Positions 25,348 to 32,847 of a DNA stretch of 42,790 bases are shown in pieces; position 1 is the first letter of the stretch, and the number at the start of each line of letters is the position of its first letter. A program made the translations under genes and the position numbers. The notes below the pieces were generated by a model, which worked only from the letters and a program-made list of their open reading frames with translations, was not told the origin of the DNA and made no database searches. The DNA is from an uncultured Porphyromonadaceae bacterium (lineage in GTDB: Bacteria; Bacteroidota; Bacteroidia; Bacteroidales; Muribaculaceae): contig CAMWVE010000026.1 of the NCBI GenBank assembly GCA_947177685.1, positions 1-42,790 on the forward strand. The letters are read 5' to 3'.

Positions 25348-25649
25348 TGGCAAAACCGCAATCGAAGGAACGACGTGGCACCGTGGTCCTGCTCATAATC
25401 ACATGGGTGCTGATAATGACAACCATTTTCACTACAAAATGTGGCAGCGGGTCATCATCAAAATCTGACAGCCCGAACGACTCTGTGGAGTTATATCAGG
25501 GCAAACCGCTGACCGACACAATATTACCGAAATCAAAAATCGACAGCACAAAGCAGAAATCACGGAAGCAGAAACGGAAGCAGAAGCAGAAAAGCGTTCC
25601 GGTAGAAAAAACGCGCGACATGTTATCAGACACAGTGCGCACTAACTGA
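25347..25649 (+). CDS. Small membrane protein with a basic tail
   Basis: I do not recognise this 100-residue protein. One transmembrane helix (about 13-31, TVVLLIITWVLIMTTIFTT) is followed by a Ser-rich linker and a Lys/Arg/Gln-rich segment (about 67-88, with KQKSRKQKRKQKQK). The start ATG shares its A with the transporter stop codon (TGATG), which suggests translational coupling. The last 8 bases overlap the convergent recG. It may accompany the NSS transporter; that is inference. The longer upstream ATG is rejected because it lies far inside the transporter gene. Confidence 0.62.
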   Translation: MAKPQSKERRGTVVLLIITWVLIMTTIFTTKCGSGSSSKSDSPNDSVELYQGKPLTDTILPKSKIDSTKQKSRKQKRKQKQKSVPVEKTRDMLSDTVRTN

Positions 25650-27735
25650 TTCTTCCGAAGTCGATAGCGCGGTCAACGATAAACCTGAGAGTGTTTCGCA
25701 ATGGCATATTTTCAGGCGATGCCAGTTCAGGGTCGCTGTCAAGAATCTTTTCCGACCAGTCATGTGCAAGCTGAACAATCTGTCCGTCAGTGGCAAGATT
25801 GGCGATGTGCAGGTCAAAAGCTATTCCGCTCTGCATCGTACCCTCCAAATCACCGGGACCGCGCATTTTCAGGTCAGCCTCGGCAACAACAAACCCGTCG
25901 GTGGTCTCGGTCATGATTTCCAGACGCTGCCGAGTTTCACGCGCTATTTTCTGCTTGGTCATCAACACACAATAGCTTTGGTCGGCACCGCGTCCCACTC
26001 GTCCGCGCAACTGATGGAGCTGCGACAATCCGAACCGCTCTGCGTTTTCAATTACCATGGTTGTGGCATTCGGGACATTTACACCCACCTCTATCACCGT
26101 TGTCGCCACTAAAATCTGAGCCTCGCCCGAAGCAAACAGACCCATCTGATAATCCTTCTCCTTAGGTTTCATCTTTCCATGCACAAACGCCACCTTGTAG
26201 CTTGGAAATGTCTCGCACACGGATTCATAGCCCTCTTCGAGCGATTTAAGGTCAAGCTTTTCGTTCTCCGTGATAAGCGGATATACAATGTAGACCTGCC
26301 TACCCTCGCGCAACTGTCTGCCTATCGAACGATAAACATTAAACCGCTGATTTTCATAGCGCATGATGGTCTGCACAGGCTTGCGACCGGGTGGCAGTTC
26401 ATCAATCACCGAAACATCGAGGTCGCCATAGACAGTCATGGCGAGCGTTCGCGGAATCGGTGTTGCTGTCATTACAAGTATGTGCGGAGGAATGACATTT
26501 TTCTGCCACAAACGGGCACGTTGCACCACCCCGAAGCGATGCTGTTCATCGATAATGACAAATCCCAGATTGCGGAACTTCACCTTTTCCTCAATGACAG
26601 CATGCGTGCCTATGAGTATATGCAGCGTTCCATCCTGCAACTGACGGTCAATCTCCTCACGCTCTTTTTTTCTGGTGGAGCCTGTCAACAGCTTAACATT
26701 GACCCCTATGGGAGCCACTAATTTTGAAATTGTTTCAAAATGCTGTGTGGCAAGGATTTCTGTTGGCGCCATCAGGCATGCCTGAACATTATTATCAAGT
26801 GCGATGAGTGTGGTAAGCAGAGCCACCACGGTTTTGCCGCTTCCCACATCACCCTGCAAAAGGCGGTTCATCTGACGTCCGGACCCCATGTCCTTACGGA
26901 TTTCCTTTATGACCCGCTTTTGCGCACCTGTCAGCGGAAACGGCAGATAATTTGAATAGAAATTGTTGAAATATGAGCCTACGCGTGAAAACCGGAAGCC
27001 CTGAACCACCCCGTTTCGTTTGCGCGAGTAGCGGCGCATGTTCAGTTGCAGGAAAAACAGTTCCTCAAATTTCAGTCTGAAGCGCGCACGTTGCAAACTG
27101 TTGTTATCCTTAGGATTATGTATCACCTGAATTGCCTCGCGAAGCGGCATAAGGTGAAGCTCCTCCAACAGCGAAGCCGATAGTGTTTCCTTTATTTCCG
27201 CGCCACGGGTCGACAGGAGCGTCTGAATCCATCCGAAAATGGTCCGTGAGCCAATCCCTTTGTTACGCAGTTTCTCAGTAAGCGGATACACCCCACGGAA
27301 CCCCTGTGCAGCCGTCAATGCCGAGGGTAAATCCACTTCGGGGTGCACCATGCTCCATGTGTGGTTAAACAGTGTTGGTTTGCCGAATATGATATACTCG
27401 TTACCGGTCTTATACAGCTCACGAATCTGCTTGATACGTCTGAACCAAACCACCTCCATGGTTGCCGTGCCGTCGGAAAATAGTGCCACCAGTCGGCTCC
27501 GCGCGCCCTCGCCGAGAATATTGAACGAGACAAACCGTCCCTTAAGCTGAACATAAGGCATCTCGCCGTTCAGATCACGCACCTTATAAATCACCGATCG
27601 GTCAACATAATGCGATGGGAAATGATGCAGCAGGTCATAATAGGTGGCGATACCAAGCTCTTTCTGCAACAGCTCAGCACGCGAGGGACCTATCCCCTTA
27701 AGATACATTATGTTAAGCGACCGGAACGAGTTCAT
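25642..27735 (-). CDS. recG: ATP-dependent DNA helicase RecG
   Basis: Branch-migration helicase that remodels stalled replication forks and Holliday junctions; 697 residues, the normal length. The N-terminal helix-hairpin-helix region (IGPSRAELLQKELGI) and wedge/OB domain (to about 245) recognise branched DNA. The helicase core has Walker A GDVGSGKT at 295-302, DEQH at 396-399, MTATPIPRT and the regulating RGRVGRG near the end. Its start overlaps the ispD stop by 4 bases (ATGA). Its 3' end overlaps the convergent small membrane gene by 8 bases. Confidence 0.97.
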   Translation of the reverse strand: MNSFRSLNIMYLKGIGPSRAELLQKELGIATYYDLLHHFPSHYVDRSVIYKVRDLNGEMPYVQLKGRFVSFNILGEGARSRLVALFSDGTATMEVVWFRRIKQIRELYKTGNEYIIFGKPTLFNHTWSMVHPEVDLPSALTAAQGFRGVYPLTEKLRNKGIGSRTIFGWIQTLLSTRGAEIKETLSASLLEELHLMPLREAIQVIHNPKDNNSLQRARFRLKFEELFFLQLNMRRYSRKRNGVVQGFRFSRVGSYFNNFYSNYLPFPLTGAQKRVIKEIRKDMGSGRQMNRLLQGDVGSGKTVVALLTTLIALDNNVQACLMAPTEILATQHFETISKLVAPIGVNVKLLTGSTRKKEREEIDRQLQDGTLHILIGTHAVIEEKVKFRNLGFVIIDEQHRFGVVQRARLWQKNVIPPHILVMTATPIPRTLAMTVYGDLDVSVIDELPPGRKPVQTIMRYENQRFNVYRSIGRQLREGRQVYIVYPLITENEKLDLKSLEEGYESVCETFPSYKVAFVHGKMKPKEKDYQMGLFASGEAQILVATTVIEVGVNVPNATTMVIENAERFGLSQLHQLRGRVGRGADQSYCVLMTKQKIARETRQRLEIMTETTDGFVVAEADLKMRGPGDLEGTMQSGIAFDLHIANLATDGQIVQLAHDWSEKILDSDPELASPENMPLRNTLRFIVDRAIDFGRIS

Positions 27736-28403
27736 AGCATCAGTTCGGCTATCTCAATGTCGTGGGGATTAGTGATTTTCATGCAACGGATGTCACCTTC
27801 CACAAGCACAATATTGTGGAAACCTGCCGCCTCCATCACTGACGCATCATCAGTGAACAGAGGTGAATAGGGCAAGTTGTAAGCTTGTGCAAGCTTTCCG
27901 TAGGTAAATCCCTGCGGAGTCTGAACAGCCCTGAACAGCGAGCGGTCGACGCTCTGAGAACCGTCAGCGGTCAGCATACGCAACGAATCTGTAACCGGCA
28001 CCACCGGAATGGCGCCGTCACTCTCCGTTGCCCCGTTGATTACACGGTGAATTACCCCTGCCGGAAGTATCGGGCGGGCTGCGTCATGCACCAGCACAAC
28101 AGCTTCAGATGCCGAGCCCTCGAGCAATTTCAATCCATTACTCACTGATTCCCAACGTGTTGCTCCGCCATAGCAGATTTCAGGAGATATGAAATTATGT
28201 TCGCGACACAAATCCTCCCAAAGCGATTGCATCTCACGGCTTATGACCGTTACAATCTTAGCCGCAGGGAGTGCGGATCGAAAAGAGTCAATGCTGGTCA
28301 TCAACACCGGCCTACCGTTCAGAAAACAGAACTGCTTGGGACAATCAGCACCGAAGCGGCTCCCTTTTCCTGCAGCTACAATAATTACTTTTACATCACA
28401 CAT
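27732..28403 (-). CDS. ispD: 2-C-methyl-D-erythritol 4-phosphate cytidylyltransferase
   Basis: Third enzyme of the MEP isoprenoid pathway, which provides undecaprenyl and quinone precursors. Residues 4-19 (VKVIIVAAGKGSRFGA) are the nucleotidyltransferase signature; VLVHDAARP and the DAARP metal site follow. Length from MCDVKVIIVA is 223 residues, typical of IspD. The in-frame ATG at 28502 would add 33 residues that run into the MBOAT gene and match nothing, so the start is set at 28403, two bases after the MBOAT stop. Confidence 0.94.
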   Translation of the reverse strand: MCDVKVIIVAAGKGSRFGADCPKQFCFLNGRPVLMTSIDSFRSALPAAKIVTVISREMQSLWEDLCREHNFISPEICYGGATRWESVSNGLKLLEGSASEAVVLVHDAARPILPAGVIHRVINGATESDGAIPVVPVTDSLRMLTADGSQSVDRSLFRAVQTPQGFTYGKLAQAYNLPYSPLFTDDASVMEAAGFHNIVLVEGDIRCMKITNPHDIEIAELML

Positions 28404-28405
28404 GG

Positions 28406-29869
28406 CTAAAACTGGAAATAAATGAACGGCGCTACATCCTCCGATGCAAATTCCACCACAAGTTGCACGACAATGAGGAAAATCAGCAGCTTGAATATCC
28501 ACCGAAGATGAACAAACGCATCTTCAAGCCAGTCGTAGAAACCGCGTGGCAGAGCATGTGATCCGATAATCACGCACATCATTATCAGCCAGACGTAGCG
28601 CACTTTGATGAACGGAATTATGTGGTCGGGCGAGAAATTTGTGAAAATATTCTTAATAATCAGCCACGAATCCGTCCATGAATCTGCACGGAAGAACACC
28701 CAGAGCAGCGACACATAAACTATTGTAATGCTCCATGCCACCACGTTGAACCACCACTTGCCATCAAACCGTTTGGTGAACGGACGGCATGCCTTGTTGA
28801 CAGCCAGACCCACACCGTGCATCGCGCCCCAGAAAACAAATTTCCATGCGGCGCCATGCCAAAGACCTCCAATAAGCATGGTCAGAAAGTTGTTCACATA
28901 GGTTCGCAAAGTGCCTTTTCGGTTTCCGCCGAGCGGAATGTAAACGTAGTCGCGAAGCCATGATGACAGCGATATGTGCCAGCGGCGCCAGAATTCAGTG
29001 AGTGATTTTGACTGATAAGGGAAATCGAAATTGGGTGTCAGGCGGAATCCCATGATTAGTGCCAGACCTATTGCCATGTCTGAATAACCCGAAAAGTCGC
29101 AATAAATCTGCATGGTATAGCCCACCACACCCATCAGCGACTCAAAACCGGTATAACCGGTGGGATTGTCAAAAATCAGGTCGTTATATTGCGAGATATA
29201 ATCGGCGATAAGCGCCTTTTTGACCACTCCGAGAACAATCATCCAGAATCCGGCAAACACCTCGGCATGCGTCGACTTGTGGTGCTCCCTTATCTGTGGT
29301 ATGAAATAGTCGGCACGGACAATAGGTCCTGCCACGAGCGCGGGGAAAAACGAGAGGAAAAACAGATATTCAACCCATGTTTCGGTTGGTTTCACCGATC
29401 CTCGGTAAACATCAACTATATAGCTGATACTCTGGAAGGTATAAAACGAAATACCAACCGGCAGAATAATGTCGAGTGGCTGAAAATTACCCTGCACCAT
29501 CTGATTCCAGTTCCACAGGAAAAAGTTGGCATACTTGAAATATCCTAATACCGAGAGTGACAGTGTGATGGACACAGCTACAATCAGCCTGCGTGTGCCC
29601 CGCGATTTTGCAGTAGCCAGACGTCGTGACAGCAACCAGTCGACGGTTGATGTAAACAACAGCAACAGAAAAAACCAACCGCTTGACTTGTAATAAAAAA
29701 ACAGGCTGAACAGAACAATGAAAATCACCATCTGCCAGTGACGGTTACGCAACATGGCATACACCGGCAGGAACACGAGGAATAAGCCCCAGAACAGTCC
29801 GCTTGAGAAAAGCATGGGACTGTCAGGCTGATAAGAGAGTAGGTTCAACAGGTTATCTATCAACGACAT
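28406..29869 (-). CDS. MBOAT-family O-acyltransferase (AlgI/DltB-like)
   Basis: Polytopic membrane acyltransferase, 487 residues with about ten hydrophobic segments. The MBOAT core is complete: LPVGISFYTFQSISYIVD, CDFSGYSDMAIG, FWRRWHISLSSWLRDY with His298, and GGLWHGAAW with the catalytic histidine His338. Members move an acyl, often acetyl, group from a cytoplasmic donor across the membrane to polysaccharide, peptidoglycan or lipid. The SGNH protein encoded 9 bases upstream is the likely periplasmic partner that completes the transfer. The acceptor is unknown. Confidence 0.92.
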   Translation of the reverse strand: MSLIDNLLNLLSYQPDSPMLFSSGLFWGLFLVFLPVYAMLRNRHWQMVIFIVLFSLFFYYKSSGWFFLLLLFTSTVDWLLSRRLATAKSRGTRRLIVAVSITLSLSVLGYFKYANFFLWNWNQMVQGNFQPLDIILPVGISFYTFQSISYIVDVYRGSVKPTETWVEYLFFLSFFPALVAGPIVRADYFIPQIREHHKSTHAEVFAGFWMIVLGVVKKALIADYISQYNDLIFDNPTGYTGFESLMGVVGYTMQIYCDFSGYSDMAIGLALIMGFRLTPNFDFPYQSKSLTEFWRRWHISLSSWLRDYVYIPLGGNRKGTLRTYVNNFLTMLIGGLWHGAAWKFVFWGAMHGVGLAVNKACRPFTKRFDGKWWFNVVAWSITIVYVSLLWVFFRADSWTDSWLIIKNIFTNFSPDHIIPFIKVRYVWLIMMCVIIGSHALPRGFYDWLEDAFVHLRWIFKLLIFLIVVQLVVEFASEDVAPFIYFQF

Positions 29870-29878
29870 GACCTCAAA

Positions 29879-30664
29879 CTACTTTTCCGGTTGATGAATG
29901 AATATACGTTTGGGGCGCGCCTTAATGTCACCGGGGAAATCCATCCGGATCGGGTGCGAACAATGTTCAGGCATCCAGCGAGCCACACTGTCCATCCACA
30001 ATGCCGCACTTGCCACGGTTGGATGAGCACCATCCTTGCGGCGTTCAAAACTCATGCCGTTGCTGAGGAAAAATGAACCTTCAGGCAGGTTTGACTGGAG
30101 CATGTCGTTGATACCGGTGTCCTCACGCCAGTTCGGAGGTCCAATCCACAGAAACGGAATTGAATCCATCTCAGCCATAAGATCCTTCACATATTGTGTG
30201 CGCTTCTCCTTTATATCTCTGATCATCAGCTCATTCGAACCGATACAAAGGAAAATAAAGGTGGGGTGAATCTGGTCAATGTATTCTTTCAGGCGTCCGC
30301 TTTTGCCCCACTGCTCCGTCGAGGAGCTATACCAGATTACGGAATAGAGGGTGTGACCTGACTGCTGTGCGTAAGCCGAAAGGCGTGGCGAAAGTCCGTC
30401 AAGCATGGAGTCACCTACGAAAAGTATGGTCTGGGCGGCAGTGTCAAGCGGTGCAGGAAATTTCGGTTTTACAACCTCCTGTTCAAGGGTGTCAGCGGGC
30501 AACTCCTTCTCCTCGTTTCCGGCATCGGCGAAAAGCGCGTCAGCCATTTTTGACCCTTTCAGATGAAGTCCGAACAAATCCGTGTCGCCGAACGACGACA
30601 GCAATGTGAACAAAACGAAGGCTATTGCAAGCAGCAGCCACAATCCGCGGTATCCTTTATTCAT
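29879..30664 (-). CDS. SGNH/GDSL hydrolase-fold protein, MBOAT partner
   Basis: Membrane-tethered periplasmic protein of 261 residues. An N-terminal helix (about 7-25) anchors it. The SGNH fold has GDSM with nucleophile Ser86, IGSNE with Asn144, and DGAHPT with Asp211 and His214, so the triad is intact. The arrangement resembles DUF459/AlgJ/PatB-type transferases. With the MBOAT protein it probably O-acetylates an envelope glycan. The substrate is not known. The linker between anchor and catalytic domain (about 40-75) is rich in Glu, Pro and Lys. Confidence 0.87.
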   Translation of the reverse strand: MNKGYRGLWLLLAIAFVLFTLLSSFGDTDLFGLHLKGSKMADALFADAGNEEKELPADTLEQEVVKPKFPAPLDTAAQTILFVGDSMLDGLSPRLSAYAQQSGHTLYSVIWYSSSTEQWGKSGRLKEYIDQIHPTFIFLCIGSNELMIRDIKEKRTQYVKDLMAEMDSIPFLWIGPPNWREDTGINDMLQSNLPEGSFFLSNGMSFERRKDGAHPTVASAALWMDSVARWMPEHCSHPIRMDFPGDIKARPKRIFIHQPEK

Positions 30665-30678
30665 AACAATTCAGTTCT

Positions 30679-31503
30679 TTAGTGAAGCAATCTTCTGACA
30701 CGTTCAGGATCAGCCCCGTTTTTCACGGCAATCTCGGCATCACGCAGCGAGTCGGCTGACCGATAACGGAGTTTGTTCAGGTAAGCCCTGCACAGGAAAA
30801 GTTCGGCATCATCAGGCGCCAGCTCCAGTCCGCGACCAATGTCGTCCGAAGCCTCTGCCAGATCGCCTCGGTTCAGATAACACCAAGCACGTCCTGAAAA
30901 ATATTCCGGTGCCTCTTCCTCGCGCAGCAATGCACTGAAATAAGGGAGTGCCTTATCCCACTGCTGTGTCACAAGATATAGTTGAGCCATTGCCACTTTC
31001 GACTCATATCCCTCCGGATCAAGACGGTTCAGAACATCGAACTGCTTCATGGCTTCCGGGAGATCATTTTTGTTCAGGCTCACCATACCTCTGAAAAAAT
31101 AAGGTTTGGTCACCGTTGAATCAAGCCGGGTCACCATGTCATAGTCTGCCACCGCTTCATCGATGCGATTCATGGATGTCAGCACCTTGGCACGGTTGAG
31201 CAAAATGGTTACCGATGCCGGCGAAATTTTGTGGGCATGCGACAGTGTGGCAAGCGCCAGCGAGTCCTTACCCATATAATAGCGGACCATGCCGAGATTC
31301 GAGAACACCATGGAATTCATGGGGTTTGAAGGCTGCAGGTTCAGTGCATCGGTGAAATATCGCTCCGCCTGCTCGAAATCACCTTTTTTGGCTGCGTCGA
31401 GTGCATCGGAAACCATGCGCATGTAGATGGTCTCCTCGGCTTTGTCAGCTCTGGCGGTCAGCACGGCGCCCAATATGGCTATTATAATAATGAGTCTTTT
31501 CAT
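30679..31503 (-). CDS. Exported tetratricopeptide-repeat protein
   Basis: TPR protein of 274 residues from MKRLIIIIAI, which gives a clean signal peptide cleaved near ARA (residue 20); an ATG three codons earlier is also possible. Repeats fill the mature part: KKGDFEQAERYFTDALNLQP, NPMNSMVFSNLGMVRYYMG, and PYFFRGMVSLNKNDLPEAMK, with later repeats in the same register. Such proteins hold protein complexes together. It lies 14 bases before the SGNH gene in the same direction and could be part of the predicted acylation machinery, but no partner is shown. Confidence 0.8.
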   Translation of the reverse strand: MKRLIIIIAILGAVLTARADKAEETIYMRMVSDALDAAKKGDFEQAERYFTDALNLQPSNPMNSMVFSNLGMVRYYMGKDSLALATLSHAHKISPASVTILLNRAKVLTSMNRIDEAVADYDMVTRLDSTVTKPYFFRGMVSLNKNDLPEAMKQFDVLNRLDPEGYESKVAMAQLYLVTQQWDKALPYFSALLREEEAPEYFSGRAWCYLNRGDLAEASDDIGRGLELAPDDAELFLCRAYLNKLRYRSADSLRDAEIAVKNGADPERVRRLLH

Positions 31504-31510
31504 TAGTGGC

Positions 31511-31546
31511 AAAAACCGGGCGATTCACAAAAGGTGCACCGCCCGG
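31511..31546 (-). terminator. Hairpin with T-run between the two TPR genes
   Basis: On the minus strand CCGGGCG (31546-31540) and CGCCCGG (31522-31516) form a 7-bp GC-rich stem, followed by TTTTTG. It fits a Rho-independent terminator after the larger TPR gene, or a partial one that lowers expression of the following genes. Confidence 0.7.
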
Positions 31547-31590
31547 CTCAATGTAATTTTTATGGTTTTGCAATAGAGCTGATGCTCGGA

Positions 31591-32808
31591 TTACATATTT
31601 TCAACTCGTTTCAGGTTAGCTTCGTCACCGAGGTTGTAGTAGATGTTGCGCAGATAGCTTTTTGCTTCGCGTGAGTTGTCAGGATCTACTTCAATGGCAC
31701 GTTCAAGATGTTCAGCTGCCTTAAGGAACAGAGGATTGATCTTGTTGATGCGGATATCCTGATATTCCTCATTTGACACATTCTGTGATTCATCGTTGAT
31801 CTTGATAGCCTGATTGTAGATTGCGCGACCGAGGTTAGCCTGTGCGAGAGCATTCTCACCGTCGATTTCAACAGATTTTTCAAAAAATTCGTAAGCTTTA
31901 TCGTTGTTCTGCTGTGCGTCGAACAGAGTGCCTTTCGCACAGTAAAGCTGTGAAAGCTGTTTGTTGTCAGGAGCGACTGCGATTGCTTCGTCAAGCATTG
32001 AAGCGGCTTCGTCGAAATTACCCTTTTCGATGCGACCGTTGATCATCAGCTGCAGATAGATGGGGTTTTCATTGGGGAAAGCCTTGTAAGCTTTTTCTGC
32101 CAGCTCATAAACCTTGTCATTGTCCTGAAGCTGTGCGGCGATGTTGATTGCATAGTCATAGACCTGAGCCTTGTCATAGCCGAGGGCGATTGAACGTTCG
32201 AATGAGCCCAGAGCGTCTGCCAGACTATCGATCTGCCATGCGGCGAGAGCGCGGTTGTAGGCGATGTCTGACATGATTGAGTCAGGCTGAGCGGCAGGAG
32301 CGTTTTTGCCCAGAGCTGATGCTGCGGGAAGATCCATGTACAAGCCCCATGCATCGTAAGCACCCTTAAAGTCTTTTTCTTCCCAGAGGAAAATGGCGGC
32401 ATTGTTCAGCGAATTGTAGTTTTCGCTGATAGCTTTTACCATTTCCTTTGAATATTTGGTTTTGGTTTTACCTTTGGCATCCACGATGGTGTCAAGCGGA
32501 AGAGCTTTCATATAGTAGTTGATACCATCCATCAGGGCATGTGACATTTTCTTCTTGTCAACTTCTCGTTTGAGCTGCAGGTTCAGGAACTGTGCATCGT
32601 AGTAAGAGATACCTGCTTTACCTGCCAAATACCAAGTCTGAACAACTCCGGCAGTCTCGGCATCGTTCATAGCCGGCAGAAGTATTTCCATGGCGCCGTC
32701 ATAATTGCCTGACTTCACTTCGCGTTCAGCAGTTTTCAGAGCTGGGGTCTGAGCAATAGCGGTTGCGGCAGCTGCCACAAACAGACCCAACATTGCAATT
32801 TTCTTCAT
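31591..32808 (-). CDS. Periplasmic tetratricopeptide-repeat protein
   Basis: Secreted TPR protein of 405 residues. The signal peptide (MKKIAMLGLFVAAAATAIAQ) ends near residue 19. The mature part carries scattered TPR units, for example LADALGSFERSIALGYDKAQ, GNFDEAASMLDEAIAVAPDN, NNDKAYEFFEKSVEIDGENA and a last one near 360-385 (KAAEHLERAIEVDPDN). There is no catalytic motif. It lies 39 bases after gyrA. The strong hairpin following it may separate it from the SGNH/MBOAT group. Confidence 0.82.
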   Translation of the reverse strand: MKKIAMLGLFVAAAATAIAQTPALKTAEREVKSGNYDGAMEILLPAMNDAETAGVVQTWYLAGKAGISYYDAQFLNLQLKREVDKKKMSHALMDGINYYMKALPLDTIVDAKGKTKTKYSKEMVKAISENYNSLNNAAIFLWEEKDFKGAYDAWGLYMDLPAASALGKNAPAAQPDSIMSDIAYNRALAAWQIDSLADALGSFERSIALGYDKAQVYDYAINIAAQLQDNDKVYELAEKAYKAFPNENPIYLQLMINGRIEKGNFDEAASMLDEAIAVAPDNKQLSQLYCAKGTLFDAQQNNDKAYEFFEKSVEIDGENALAQANLGRAIYNQAIKINDESQNVSNEEYQDIRINKINPLFLKAAEHLERAIEVDPDNSREAKSYLRNIYYNLGDEANLKRVENM

Positions 32809-32847
32809 AATTAATTCTGTTGCGGTTTTATATTAGTTTTAAGTATT

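Noticed and set aside
28404-28502. Upstream start for ispD adding 33 residues
   Set aside because: The added part overlaps the MBOAT coding end and precedes the universal nucleotidyltransferase N-terminus.
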